In this document: piece after piece, positions 8,692-18,181 of the stretch
Layout: each line of letters opens with the position of its first letter
Numbering within the stretch: position 1 is the stretch's first letter
NCBI RefSeq assembly: GCF_002865605.1
Contig: NZ_CP025583.1
Span: 1,344,501-1,408,500, forward strand
Length of the DNA: 64,000 bases
Reading direction: 5' to 3'
From: Paracoccus jeotgali
Lineage (GTDB): Bacteria > Pseudomonadota > Alphaproteobacteria > Rhodobacterales > Rhodobacteraceae
Notes under the pieces: generated by a model
What the model was told of the DNA's origin: nothing
The model's database searches: none
What the model saw: only the letters and a program-made list of their open reading frames with translations
Made by a program: the position numbers and the translations under genes

Positions 8692-9707
8692 TCAGCCCCG
8701 TTCCCTCGCCGCGCGACTTTCGGCGAACCCTCGTTCCACGATGTTGGCGGCGTGGCTGACCCTCGCGATTGCCGACACCACCGAGTTGGTCTCTGTCTGG
8801 TGGATCATGTGGCCGGCGCCCGGGAGCCGCTCGAAGCTACTTTGCCTGATCTGGGTGTGCAGCCGCGCGGACTGCTGATCAATGTCGACGATGCGGTCGT
8901 CGCTGCCGGCAATGATCGCGACCGGCATCTTCAGCCGGGCATAAGTGTTACGCGCGGCAAGGGCGCCGGGTATCATGAGGCCGCTTTCCGCGGCGCTGGC
9001 CCGGATCTGCGAAGGGCGGATCGCCATGCCCCGCGGGAAGGCGGCGAACTTCCCGGGGACCTTCTGCGGACCGAAGATCTTTTTCAGCAGAAGCGGCCAG
9101 ATCAGCCGACTCAGTGGCGGGGCTACGGCATACCGAACGATATCCCCGACCATCGGAACGGCAGGCGTCGCCATTGCGACCACATCCACGCGGGCCATGG
9201 GAAAGAAGCGTCCCGACGCGAGCACCAGCCCCCGCACCAGATCCGGGTGCCGATCGGCCAGCGCGACGGCCACTAGACACCCCCAGGAGTGTCCCATGAT
9301 GATGGCACGCCTTACCCCCATTTCAGAGAGCGCGGCTTTGATCAGGTCCGCTTGCGCACCGGGGCTCAGATCTTGTTGCGCGGTCGACTGGTATGCCCAT
9401 AGCCGGGGCGATCAAAGACGATGACGCGCCGGTTGCGCGCCACCATGTCAATTAATCCGCTGAACTCGAAGTCCTGGATCATACTGCCGTTGCCGTGGAG
9501 CATCACAACAACATCCCCATCACTGGGACCTTGATCGACAAAATGCAGCGGCACTCCGGCAATCTCAAGAAAGCGTCCGGTCGGTGGATTCTCGCGCTCG
9601 GCCTTGCGCGCCAGGCGCTGGTTGACGAGAGCCGAGACCCCTAGCGCGGCGACCGCGACAAAAATGGCCCCCCGCCGCGCGCTTTGCGGTCGGTGACGCG
9701 AAGGCAC
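8692..9707 (-). pseudogene. alpha/beta hydrolase, single frameshift
   Basis: The first part (9366..9707) has an N-terminal membrane or signal segment and the oxyanion motif MLHGNGSM, then FDRPGYGHTSRP. The second part (8692 to about 9330) has the nucleophile elbow GHSWG, the acid IIAGSDD and the His region LPGAGHM. They are joined by a missing base at about 9366..9371: TGGAGC would give IWSPGAQADL, but TGAGC gives a stop. All catalytic residues are present, so the intact gene would encode about 338 residues. A sequencing error here is as likely as true loss. Confidence 0.8.
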
Positions 9708-10029
9708 GCCTCGCGCTGAACTGTCTCGCGGATGTTGTCATCATTCTGATCTCCGGTGCCATGCACGGCTACCGGGACCATCCCGCCGCCCATACCGCGC
9801 TGCAGCATCTACGCGGGGACAGCCAGAATGTTCCGTCCTGGGCGGCCCTCCCCGACAGGGAAGGGGTCAATCTTCCAAAGTCGCTCTGTGTCTTAGCCAT
9901 ATTAGTGCCGGCCCGCTCAGAGTGTTGTGACGCGAGTGGGGCAAGAGCTTCGACTGGGACGATTCTGGCCGAGCTCCTTAAGCGGCAATGCGACCACCGG
10001 GTGCCATTTAGCCGGCCGGACCTGATCGA
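9708..10029. other. no recognisable gene
   Basis: The stretch between the hydrolase start and the small gene at 10030 holds no frame with a recognisable protein. A 90-codon open frame on the plus strand (9761..10033) has no ribosome binding site and a chance-like composition. Confidence 0.4.
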
Positions 10030-10188
10030 CTAATCCTGACTAAGAAAGAGCACGAGCTCAGCGACCTCGTCCCCGGTCATGTCGCGTCGATGCTCGACCA
10101 TGATCGTGGTGGCCCTGCAGAGCAGTTCGTAGATCTTTCCCGCTCTGCCACAAATGCCTTGGGTCTGGGTCAACTCAGAAAAACTCAT
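10030..10188 (-). CDS. small hypothetical protein
   Basis: A 52-residue protein starting at ATG 10188, preceded by GGAAGGACGAG, a convincing ribosome binding site. It begins MSFSELTQTQGI and ends with an acidic helix (MTGDEVAELVLFLSQD). I do not recognise a family. It lies between the hydrolase and the RTX gene, both also on the minus strand, but more than 150 bp from each, so an operon is not evident. Confidence 0.5.
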   Translation of the reverse strand: MSFSELTQTQGICGRAGKIYELLCRATTIMVEHRRDMTGDEVAELVLFLSQD

Positions 10189-10350
10189 TGGCTCTCGTCC
10201 TTCCTTGAAAACAGTTAGCTTGGATCTGCATGATTGGATTAATGACTGCAGGTGCTCTCGCCTCATGCCGAGACGGAGAGGCCCTTCACTCGTCGGCTCT
10301 AAGTCTTTGAGCTCCGGCGCTCCGGCCGCAGTGGCAGACCTCTTTCGAAG

Positions 10351-12276
10351 TCAATACACCCACCGCCTCTGCAGCCGCCTCACCATCCGGGACAGCAGGA
10401 ACCGCGAAATCCGCCCCGGCCGGTTGCGCGGCGTGAACCAGCGGGCGAGTTTGGGGCCGATCCACCAGTAGAAGGCGATGAAGGCGCGCCCTGACCTGTA
10501 GTTGCGCAGCGTGTTGTCGCGAAAGGCGCGCAGGTAGCAGACGTCGGGGTGCATCGGGTCGCCGTAAGTGGCGGTGGCGACGAAGCACGAGCCGCCGCTG
10601 TCGGGGGTGGAGGCGGGGTCGTCCTCGGGCGGGACGCGGTCGGGGTCGGCGGGAGCCTCGCCGTCCATGACGTCGCGGGTGAAGTCCTCGACGCTCATGT
10701 GGCCGAGACCCTTGAACAGCGTCGTGGTGCCGTCGCTGTAGGTGACCTTCATGTCCATGCGGTCGCTGCCGTCGGAGGCGGGTTCGGGCTCGCAGGCGTA
10801 TTCGGACCCGGCCGAGAAGGCGCGCGCACCGGTGGTCATGTTGAACTCGTAGAAATCCACGCCGACCTGGAAATCGGTGATGGTGGTCACCGAATTGCTG
10901 ACGATGACAAAGGTGTCGCTGCCGGCGCCGCCGGTCATGATCACCTCGCCGCCATCGGCGCCGATCAGCGTGTCGTTGCCATTGCCGCCGATCAGGATGT
11001 CGACGTCGCCCTCGTCGGCGCGGCCGTATTCGTCGCCCGCCTGCAGCCGGTCATCGCCGTCGCCGCCGATCAGCGTGTCACTGCCCTTGCCGCCGATCAG
11101 AACGTCGTTGCCCGCGCCGCCGTCGAGCTTGTCGTGGCCCTCCCGCCAAGCAGCCGGTCCGCGCCCTCCCGCCTTCCAGCAGGTCATTCCGGCGCCGCCG
11201 TTCAGGATGTCATTGCCCGGCCCGCCCTTGATGGTGTCGTTGCCGGCGCCGCCGAGCAGCGTGTCATTGCCGCGCCCGCCCGAGATCAAATCGTCGCCGA
11301 AGCCGCCCTCGATCCGGTCATCGCCGCCGTTGCCGTAAAGCGTGTCATTGCCGGCGCCGCCATAGATCGTGTCGTTGCCGCTGCCGCCATAGATGATGTC
11401 ATCGCCCTCGCCGCCGTCGATCCAGTCGTCGTCGAGCCCGCCGGCGATGCTGTCATCGCCCTTGCCGCCATGGATCACGTCGGTCGATTTGCCGCCATCG
11501 ATCCAGTCGCCGCCATCGCCGCCATAGATGGTGTCGGCACCCATTCCGCCGTCGATATGCACGCCGTCGTCATTGTCGGCGTGGATTTCCTCGGCGTCGC
11601 GGCCGCCGCGCTGGTGGTGAAACTCGCTCTCGTCGCGGTCCAGATCGAAGGCGGGGAAGGTGTCGACATAATCCTCGTATGCGATGTCGGCGCTGGCCGG
11701 GACGCCGTGCGCCCAGTCCTTCGGCCATTCGATGAAATGCGGTTCCTGATTGCCCCGGATCGCCTCTTCGGGCGGCACCTCGCGCGCGCCTTCCAACGCA
11801 TAGAGGATGTTCCCGTTGATCAAGATCCAAGGCTGCTCGTTATGTTCGACAATGCGGACATGCGAGGGCAGGTTGGCGAAGTCGATCTCTTTGCCGTCCA
11901 CCGCAATCTTGTCGCGCGAGGCGTCGAAATCATCGAGCCGGCCGACGATCTTCTTCGTCGAGCCTTCGGTGATGAAGTTGAAGGTGTCGCTGCCCTCGCC
12001 GCCAAAGACGTGCGAGCCATGCGGGGCGATCTTGTCGCCGCTGTGGATGTGGATGACGTCGTCGCCGTCAAGCGCGTAGACATGAGCTTGCGAGGCACCG
12101 ATCGGCGCGGAATAGATGACATCGTCGCCATGAGTGCCGACCACCATGCCGCCATCGCTGGAATGGCTGGGCGCGTGGATGGTGCCACCCGCGGTGCCGG
12201 CGTTGTGAAGGAGATGATCGGGGAGCCCAGCTGGGTCATGATGCTGACTCGGTTCTACGTTGCCTGCGGTCTTCAT
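10351..12276 (-). CDS. RTX calcium-binding repeat protein with CFI-box-like C-terminus
   Basis: A protein of about 641 residues. The middle carries at least a dozen nonapeptide repeats of the GGxGxDxLx type ([20 protein letters not shown]), which fold into a calcium-loaded beta roll in type I-secreted proteins. The last 80 residues start CFVATATYG and continue to a basic end, resembling the CFI-box C-terminal domain. Start MKTAGN at 12276 is preferred to an open extension to 12318. Around 11138..11197 three single bases appear to be missing: each alone breaks the repeat, together they restore the frame, leaving a garbled insert. No type I secretion genes are adjacent. Confidence 0.75.
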   Translation of the reverse strand: MKTAGNVEPSQHHDPAGLPDHLLHNAGTAGGTIHAPSHSSDGGMVVGTHGDDVIYSAPIGASQAHVYALDGDDVIHIHSGDKIAPHGSHVFGGEGSDTFNFITEGSTKKIVGRLDDFDASRDKIAVDGKEIDFANLPSHVRIVEHNEQPWILINGNILYALEGAREVPPEEAIRGNQEPHFIEWPKDWAHGVPASADIAYEDYVDTFPAFDLDRDESEFHHQRGGRDAEEIHADNDDGVHIDGGMGADTIYGGDGGDWIDGGKSTDVIHGGKGDDSIAGGLDDDWIDGGEGDDIIYGGSGNDTIYGGAGNDTLYGNGGDDRIEGGFGDDLISGGRGNDTLLGGAGNDTIKGGPGNDILNGGAGMTCWKAGGRGPAAWREGHDKLDGGAGNDVLIGGKGSDTLIGGDGDDRLQAGDEYGRADEGDVDILIGGNGNDTLIGADGGEVIMTGGAGSDTFVIVSNSVTTITDFQVGVDFYEFNMTTGARAFSAGSEYACEPEPASDGSDRMDMKVTYSDGTTTLFKGLGHMSVEDFTRDVMDGEAPADPDRVPPEDDPASTPDSGGSCFVATATYGDPMHPDVCYLRAFRDNTLRNYRSGRAFIAFYWWIGPKLARWFTPRNRPGRISRFLLSRMVRRLQRRWVY

Positions 12277-12600
12277 GGTCGCCTTCGCCCTGCCTAAGTT
12301 GAATCTGCGCACGAACAATCTGACCCAATTACAATCATACGTTGATTAAGTCGGAGTTAATGAGCCGCTCGCTAACAGGCAGAGATTGAGCGGATCGCGA
12401 ATTTGACCGAAGGGACGGAGGTCGATGCAAAACCGAGTAGAGGCCGCTCCACAGCGCTTTTCCTCGGCGCGGCGGCGCGGGTGCTCGAGTCGATGCGTGG
12501 CACACAGGCAGAAATTCGGTGTGGGTGGTAGCGGAGCTAAAATAACCTCGCGAGCATCGACACCGCGGCGCACGTCGGCCTGGCCCCACCGCCTATAACG
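12277..12600. other. no recognisable gene
   Basis: This stretch lies upstream of the RTX gene and before the IS30 relic. It must hold the RTX promoter, but I see no convincing -35/-10 pair and no protein-like frame. Confidence 0.35.
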
Positions 12601-13115
12601 GCGACGGCTGCCAAGTCTCGGGACAGCAAGACCTCCATCTGGACCACGCCGGGCGAACTGATGCTCCTGCACTTGCCGCGCATGGACGGGCACGGACAAG
12701 AAAATCCGTCAACAACGGACCAGCTCTCGCCGGTCACCGTGCCGAAGCCGACCGGAATGCCGTCGCGGGGACTGTGCGCAGCTTGCCTGGCAACTGGGAA
12801 CGGTCACAGACGTGGAACGATGAGCCGCGATGGCACAAGGCGCCCAGCTTCGGAACGACACTGGTCCCGAGATCTATTTTTGCGATGCTCAGAACCCTTG
12901 GCAGCGCGGCAGCAACGAGAACACCAACGGCCTGCTCCGCCAATACTTTGCGAAAGTGATGGACCTCAGCCAACACGGCGTCGAGGAGCTGAGCGCCGTT
13001 GCCTATGCGCTCAACACGCGACGGCGAAAGACCTTGGGTTGGCAGATACGGGCAGAGGCTCTCGTCCGGATGCTCAAACAGGATATGATCAAAGGTGTTG
13101 CGAAGACCGGTGGAA
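12600..13115 (+). pseudogene. IS30-family transposase relic
   Basis: Pieces in three frames line up with the C-terminal half of IS30 transposases. First comes LMLLHLPRMDGHG from about 12660, then NNGPALAGHRAEAD and LPGNWERSQTW, then from 12830 DTGPEIYFCD, PWQRGSNENTNGLLRQYF and LNTRRRKTLGW. At least two frameshifts separate them and the N-terminal half is missing. The segment runs directly into an IS3-family relic on the other strand, so this is a junction of old elements. It cannot encode a working enzyme. Confidence 0.8.
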
Positions 13116-13290
13116 TCCGCCTTGCGACCCGCAACCAGCGTGGTGGATGCAATCCGGTGGCCGTTTGGGCAAGGCTCATGGCATGTTCATCGCCCTGCTC
13201 GCCAGATCCTTTTTCACGCAATTACCGATGTCCTGTCTGATCGCACGCCGTGAAAGGAGGTCGAGGACAACCGCCAGGTAGAGCTCGCCG
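13116..13290 (-). pseudogene. IS3-family OrfB relic (DDE domain fragment)
   Basis: Read on the minus strand from about 13290, the frame gives LYLAVVLDLLSRRAI, then KKDLASRAMNM, a stop, and CIHHAGCGSQ. This matches the middle of IS3-group OrfB. The conserved HHADRGSQ motif has become HHAGCGSQ, so the second catalytic Asp is gone. Both ends are truncated. It abuts the IS30 relic tail to tail. Confidence 0.7.
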
Positions 13291-13386
13291 AACTTCACCG
13301 TTACCGCTTAAGTCTGAACGCGGAGAGAGGTGTCGTCGCTATTGACGCGAAAAGGAATAAGACCATGTCCTTGACGATGCGGCCGG

Positions 13387-13397
13387 CCCCCCCCCCC
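13387..13397. repeat. run of eleven C
   Basis: An uninterrupted stretch of eleven C residues in a gene-free spacer between the IS3 relic and the ribbon-helix-helix gene. It is not inside a coding frame I can support, so phase variation of a gene is not indicated, and its length may be uncertain. Confidence 0.6.
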
Positions 13398-13466
13398 GCT
13401 TCTGATCAGGTCTGACCGTGGCCGTGTAATTATGATTAGCTGGAGAAGTGCTGAGCTTGATGACGC

Positions 13467-13676
13467 TCAAAGGCCGATGATTTCCGTCTGCATTATCCGG
13501 GTCTCCGGCTCAACCAGGCCAAGCGTCAAGCCACGGCTCTTGCCCTCTTGGGCGGCCAGGAACAGCTGCAGGGCCTTCCTGATAATCTCACTTTTGCTCG
13601 TATGACCCCTAGAAGCCATCTGCTCGATCTCATTATTCAGATCCTCAGACAACAGCAGATTAAGTCGAACAGTCAT
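13467..13676 (-). CDS. ribbon-helix-helix (CopG-like) DNA-binding protein
   Basis: A 69-residue protein. Residues 1-45 form a ribbon-helix-helix: a short strand MTVRLNLLL, then helices with KSEIIRKALQLFL. It should bind DNA as a dimer. The C-terminal tail ending ETRIMQTEIIGL is shared by small RHH proteins I have seen near mobile DNA. Start ATG 13676 follows GGGAGCGCTGGAG. No toxin gene is adjacent, so calling it an antitoxin is not justified. Confidence 0.65.
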   Translation of the reverse strand: MTVRLNLLLSEDLNNEIEQMASRGHTSKSEIIRKALQLFLAAQEGKSRGLTLGLVEPETRIMQTEIIGL

Positions 13677-13846
13677 CTCCAGCGCTCCCTGATTTTGAGC
13701 ATGCCGATTTAATGAACTCTGTTTATGTCGCTCAGCTGGAAACAGCAAATTTTGGATAGCATGGCAGCGTCCTGTTTCTGAAACAGTAGCCCGATGGACG
13801 AACTTCGTCACTGCGGGCAGAATGGCAAAAAGTCACGAGGGCAGAG

Positions 13847-14017
13847 ATGATCACCGGTGAACTGAAGTCCAAGGTCGACGCGATCTGGAACGCGATGTGG
13901 ACGGGCGGGCTATCGAACCCGCAGACGGTCAAGGAGCAGTTGACCCTTCTGCTCTTTCTCTAGGGCCTTGACGACGCGCAGACTCTGGCGGAGCGGCAGG
14001 CCCGGGCGCGAAGCCTA
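13847..14017 (+). pseudogene. hsdM: type I restriction methylase HsdM, N-terminal remnant
   Basis: From ATG 13847 the frame starts MITGELKSKVDAIWNAMW and continues LSNPQTVKEQLTLLLFL, the N-terminus of HsdM, the methylase subunit of type I restriction systems. TAG at 13961 stands where HsdM has an Arg or Lys; beyond it the same frame goes on as LDDAQTLAERQA. The gene is then cut by the IS5-family element at 14018. The SAM-binding domain is absent, and no hsdS or hsdR is present in the window. Confidence 0.75.
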
Positions 14018-14867
14018 GCGTCAGGACTCGTTCTCGCGTCATAGCCAGAACACGACGGTTGCGGCGAGGGCTACGGCCGAAAGAAAGGCCTTTGGGCACC
14101 TGTCGTAGCGGGTGGCGATCCTGCGCCAGTCTTTCAAGCGACCGAACATGATTTCGATCCTGTTGCGTCGTTTGGAGCGGCGCTTGTTATGCTTGATGGT
14201 TTTGCCGCGCGACTTCTGACCTGGGATACAGGGCTTTCTCCCCTTGTCTTTCAACGCTTCTCTGAACCAGTCGGCGTCATAGCCCCGGCCGGCCAGCAAC
14301 CACTCCGCCGCGGGCAGACTGCCCAGCAGGCTGCCGCGCCGGTGTAGTCGCTGACCTGGCCTGCGGTGATGAAGAACCGTATCGGGCGGCCATCGGCGTC
14401 GGTGACGGCATGTAGCTAGGTATTCATGCCACCCTTGGTTCGACCAGTCAGACGGCCCCTCTGGTCGCCCGACCCCCTTTTTTGACCGGAGACTGGTGCC
14501 GTGCGGTGCGCCTTGAGATAGGTCGCGTCGATCATCACCGTCTTCGGAACGGCGGCTTCGGCAGCCAGACCATCCATCATCCGGGCGAAGACACCTTTGT
14601 CGCTCCACCGCTTCCATCGATTGTAGAGGGTCTTCGGCGGGCCGTATTCCTTCGGCGCATCGCACCACCGCAACCCATTGCGATTGATGAAGATAATGCC
14701 GCTCAGCACACGCCTGTCATCGACGCGCGGCTTACCGTGGCTCTTGGGAAAGAAGGGCTGCAAACGGGCCATCTGCGCCTCGGTCAGCCAGAAAAGGTTG
14801 CTCATGATCCGGTCTCCTTGCGGAGCTTGAACCAGGCCGCGTCAGCAAGATCAATGGGTCCTGACCC
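14018..14867 (-). mobile_element. IS5-family element (IS427-like), 850 bp
   Basis: Imperfect terminal inverted repeats (GCGTCAGGAC at 14018, and GTCCTGACCC ending at 14867) are each flanked by TA (14016..14017 and 14868..14869), the target duplication usual for the IS427 group. The single transposase region on the minus strand is broken. The element cuts hsdM on its left. On its right, 2 bp beyond its TA repeat, begins the target duplication of the second IS66 copy. Confidence 0.8.
14039..14805 (-). pseudogene. IS5-family transposase, nonsense and frameshift
   Basis: The frame from ATG 14805 gives MSNLFWLTEAQMARL, then RRVLSGIIFINRNGLRW and MIDATYLKAHRTA, typical of IS427-group transposases. 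After GGMNT comes TAG (about 14416) where relatives have Lys. The same frame then continues to DYTGAAA, where one C is missing; the adjusted frame runs on as LLAGRGYDADWF and RNRIEIMFGRLKDWRR to the stop at 14039. Two ORFs with a programmed shift are known in this group, but the TAG plus the missing base indicate decay or error. Confidence 0.8.
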
Positions 14868-14925
14868 TAGTTTATTTGTAAGCGTCCGGCCTGACCGCCC
14901 TGCCGCGTGGTGAAAGAGGCGGATA

Positions 14926-15321
14926 GTGTCCACCATTGATAGTGGACACTATGGTGATGGCGTGGCGCGTCGGACGAAGCGACTTTGGACGGATGAGGAG
15001 AAGCGTTCGATCTGTTTCCAGACGGCGGCGCCGGGCGTTTCCGTGGCTCAGGTGGCGCGGCGCTACGCGGTGAACGCGAACCTGATCTTCAAGTGGCTGC
15101 GCGATCCCCGTTATGCGCCGGACCCCACCTCGGTTGCGCCCCCAGCAGAGGAGGCGCGGTTTCTGCCCGTAGAGATCGTCGCGGAGACCAGGTCTACTCC
15201 GGCGGCACCTGCCGCCGAGAACCACATCGAGATCGAGCTGGCGGGCGGTCACCGGATGCGGATCAGCGGCAGCTATGATCCTGAGGCGCTGGCGCGGCTG
15301 ATCCGGGGACTTTCGGCGTGA
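14926..15321 (+). CDS. tnpA: IS66-family accessory protein TnpA (copy 2)
   Basis: A 131-residue helix-turn-helix protein identical to that of copy 1. It begins with GTG inside the palindrome GTGTCCAC/GTGGACAC, so binding of a protein there could also control translation initiation. Its stop overlaps the tnpB start. Confidence 0.85.
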   Translation: MSTIDSGHYGDGVARRTKRLWTDEEKRSICFQTAAPGVSVAQVARRYAVNANLIFKWLRDPRYAPDPTSVAPPAEEARFLPVEIVAETRSTPAAPAAENHIEIELAGGHRMRISGSYDPEALARLIRGLSA

Positions 15322-15664
15322 TCCCGGTTCCGGCCAACACGCGGGTCTGGCTGGCTGCCGGGGTCACCGACATGCGCAAGGGCTTTGCTTCCTTGGCGGC
15401 GCAGGCCGAGGCGGTGCTGAAGCAGGATCCTTTCGGCGGGCATCTCTTCGTCTTCCGCGGCCGTCGCGGTGATCTGGTGAAGGTCATCTGGTGGGATGGC
15501 CAGGGGCCTGCATGTTCATGAAGCGGCTGGAGCGGGGCCGGTTCGTCTGGCCCTCGGCCAAGGAGGGGAAGGTGGCGCTGACACCGGCGCAGTTGTCGAT
15601 GCTCCTGGAAGGGATCGACTGGCGTGCCCCGGAGCGAACGTGGCGGCCCTTGGCAGCGGGATAA
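15318..15664 (+). pseudogene. tnpB: IS66 accessory protein TnpB (copy 2), frameshifted
   Basis: The frame is the same as in copy 1 as far as IWWDGQG. At about 15502..15506 the G-run is one base short, and the frame ends after 67 residues at 15521. With the base restored it would read through [15 protein letters not shown] to [12 protein letters not shown] and the stop at 15664. The copy 1 gene is intact at this site but broken downstream, so a composite of the two would be fully intact. Confidence 0.85.
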
Positions 15665-15724
15665 TCAGGGGGGGGCCACAAGAGAATGATTCCCATAAGG
15701 AATCCCGTGGGATAAACTCCTTGC

Positions 15725-17223
15725 ATGCTCGATCAGACCCTGACCCTGCCGGAAGATCCCGAGGAGTTGCGCAGCTTCACCGCGCGGCTTCTGGCCGAGG
15801 TGAAGGCGCAGGCGATCCTGATCGAGAAGCTGCGGCACCAACTGGCCGGGCACCGGGCACACCGGTTCGGCGCGTCCTCGGAGACGGCAGAACAGCTTCA
15901 GTTGGCTCTTGAGGCCAGCGAGATCGCGGCCGCCGCGATGACGGCGCGGATGCGTCTGCCGGACATCGAGGAGAAGGGCAAACCCAAGCGCCGTCCGATC
16001 CCGGATCATATCCCCCGGATGGAGGTGGAACTGATGCCCGGCGCCGATGCCTGTGCCGATTGCGGCGGTCGCCTGCGCCGGATCGGCGAGGACGTCACGG
16101 AAGAGCTGGAGTATGTTCCTGGGCGCTTCATCGTGAACCGGATTGTCCGCCCCGGCTGACCTGCGCTTGCTGCGAACGCTTCGTCCAGGCCCCGCTGCCG
16201 TCGCGCCCGATCGAGCGCGGTCGCCCCGGGCCGGGTCTGCTGGCCCATGTGCTGGTCAGCAAGTATGCCGACCATCTCCCCTCTATCGCCAGAGCCAGAT
16301 CTTCGGCCGCGAAGGGCTCGATCTCGACCGATCGACCCTGGCCGACTGGGTCGGCAAGACCACCACCCTTCTGGAGCCACTGGCCGAGGCCATCGGGCGC
16401 CATGTCCTGTCGGCCGAGGCGATCTTCGCCGACGATACGCCGGTGCGGATGCTGGCGCCCGGCACCGGCAAGACCCAGACGGCCCGGCTCTGGACCTATG
16501 CCCGCGATGAGCGCCCATGGGATGGCGATGCTCCGCCTGCCGCATGGTATCGCTTCTCGGGCGACCGCAAGGGTCAGCACCCCAAGGATCATCTGGCCCG
16601 TTTCCGCGGCTGGATGCATGCCGACGGCTATGCCGGGTTCGAGGATCTCTACCGTTCCGGCGCCATCCGCGAGGTCGCCTGCATGGCCCATGTCAGGCGC
16701 AAGTTCGTGGACATCCACCGATCGCAAGGTTCGCCGATCGCTGAGGAGGCCATCGGCCGCATCGCCCGGCTCTATGCCGTCGAGAAGGAAGCCCGAGGTT
16801 CGCCACCGGACCGCCGCGCCGAACTCCGTAAGGCACATGCCGCCCCGGTCTTCGATGACCTGGAAGTCTGGCTGGCCATGCAACTCACCACGATCTCGGG
16901 GAAATCCCCCGCTAGCGGCCGCCATCCGATACGCCCTCACCAGGATGGAACGCCTGCGCCCCTACCTCGACAACGGCATCCTCGAGCTCGACAACAACGC
17001 CGCCGAACGCGGCATGCGCGCCATCGCCCTCGGGCGGAAAAACTACCTATTCGTCGGTTCCGAGGCAGGTGGAAAGGCCGCCGCCATCGCCTACACCCTG
17101 ATCGAAACAGCCAAGCTCAACGCCATCGATCCCCATGCCTGGCTCGCCGACACCCTGGCCCGTATCCCTGATTACAAGATCACAAAGGTCGATGACCTGC
17201 TGCCTTGGAAATGGCGCGGGTAG
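15725..17223 (+). pseudogene. tnpC: IS66-family transposase TnpC (copy 2), three indels
   Basis: The start to INRIVRP-like residue 143 matches copy 1. Three single-base changes follow: a C-run one short at about 16149..16153, another one short at about 16278..16282, and one long at about 16907..16911. Coding continues in another frame between and after them, ending with LDNNAAERGMR and the normal C-terminus at 17223. Apart from these sites I see no difference from the intact copy 1. The pattern suggests run-length miscalls as strongly as real decay. Confidence 0.85.
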
Positions 17224-17251
17224 CGGTCAGGCCGGACGCTTACGTTTATTT

Positions 17252-17566
17252 TGAAGTAGAGAAACACGCGAAAGTTGGTGATCTCGCCATTCTCGTTCAG
17301 GATCATCTGCCCGTCCTCCTTGTAGAGCGGGCCGGCGGGCATGCGCGAACCTCCGGCAAACGAGCGTGGGTGCGATTGGCGAAGGAGGGGAGTGACAGCA
17401 TCACCGGGACCTCGACCAGCACAACGACCACGGTGGCCAGCGCGGCGCCCGAATTCAGGCCAACGAGGCTGATCGCGACCGCGACGGCCCCTTCGAAGAC
17501 GTTCGAGGTGCCGATCATCGTGCAGGGCGCCGCGATCCAGTGGGTCACGGCAGCACCCGGGGGGTT
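17252..17566 (-). pseudogene. arsenite exporter (ACR3-type) C-terminal fragment plus start of next frame
   Basis: Read on the minus strand from about 17566 the frame gives [17 protein letters not shown], then [16 protein letters not shown] and [10 protein letters not shown], then FANRT. This is the last two membrane segments of ACR3-type arsenical exporters. Nothing upstream of 17566 continues the protein. Near its end an overlapping ATG (17342) opens a second frame starting [13 protein letters not shown], which is cut by the IS66 copy at 17251; I do not recognise it. The arrangement suggests the debris of an ars operon. Confidence 0.6.
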
Positions 17567-17671
17567 GAGGGCACCCCGGCGGCGGGTTATTTCGAGCGTC
17601 CTGCGGCGCAACCCGCGTGCGGCCCGAAGATCCTTACTAGAATTCCAAACCCAGCAGCAAAAGCCGAAACT

Positions 17672-17998
17672 ATGACTCCAGAACAATGCAGAGCCGCCCG
17701 GACCGTGGCCGGGCTCTCGAAGTATGGCCTAGCCATGGCAGCCAAGCTCGCACCCGCAACTATAGCCCTCTTCGAGCTGGGGAAGCGGCAACCTTACCCA
17801 CGCACTCTGGCAAGACTGCAAGCTGCTCTGGAAGCCCGAGGCGTAGAAGTCACCCCGGAGGGGGTGCGTAAAGTCGCTGACGCCAGGTGGGATCGGCGAC
17901 CGACGCTGACACCTGACCTAAAAGTTTGGAACCGATGTCCTCGAACGCCGATAGATACATCGAAAAGGCCTGCCCGAGAAACGCGCGAAAGTCGGTAA
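17672..17998 (+). CDS. XRE-family helix-turn-helix regulator
   Basis: A 108-residue protein. Residues 1-60 form a Cro/CI helix-turn-helix ([16 protein letters not shown], then [17 protein letters not shown] and [12 protein letters not shown]). Related alphaproteobacterial regulators usually end soon after VEF or VEV, about 75-80 residues in. Here a longer basic tail follows, possibly from a lost stop. The start ATG 17672 has no strong ribosome binding site. A short GC hairpin (18011..18029) lies just past the stop but lacks a T-run. Target genes are unknown. Confidence 0.6.
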   Translation: MTPEQCRAARTVAGLSKYGLAMAAKLAPATIALFELGKRQPYPRTLARLQAALEARGVEVTPEGVRKVADARWDRRPTLTPDLKVWNRCPRTPIDTSKRPARETRESR

Positions 17999-18181
17999 AG
18001 CTTTGAGGGGCGGCGGTGTTCAGCCGCCGTCAACTCTCTGCCGAGAAAGGGATGTGTCACATGTCAGAGTTGCCATGACCCAGCTGCCCGATCCATCGAG
18101 ATTTGGTCGTGTCCGCCTTGTGTCCCCAGAGACGGAAGTTGCTGAAACAAGACACGTTTCGCGCTAGGATGGGCCCGCAGT

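Larger units (their letters stand above)
14878..17243 (+). mobile_element. IS66-family element, copy 2 (2,366 bp)
   Basis: Begins GTAAGCGTCCGG at 14878 and ends with the complement at 17243. The target duplication GTTTATTT is perfect (14870..14877 and 17244..17251). Gene order is tnpA, tnpB, tnpC on the plus strand. Compared with copy 1 it is one base shorter. I can place five single-base differences, all in G or C runs: one in tnpB short, one in tnpB long, two in tnpC short, one in tnpC long. They sum exactly to that one base. Confidence 0.93.

Noticed and set aside
11130..11560. Short direct repeats that might suggest a CRISPR array
   Set aside because: They are nonapeptide-coding RTX repeats without spacers; no Cas genes are present.
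10549..12297. Plus-strand frame of 582 codons opposite the RTX gene
   Set aside because: Its repeated Val/Ala/Ile pattern is only the complement of the RTX repeats.
13387..13397. Poly-C run as a phase-variation switch
   Set aside because: It lies outside any gene and not in a recognisable promoter.
13467..13676. Ribbon-helix-helix gene as half of a toxin-antitoxin pair
   Set aside because: No toxin-like frame is adjacent; the neighbours are an hsdM remnant and IS relics.
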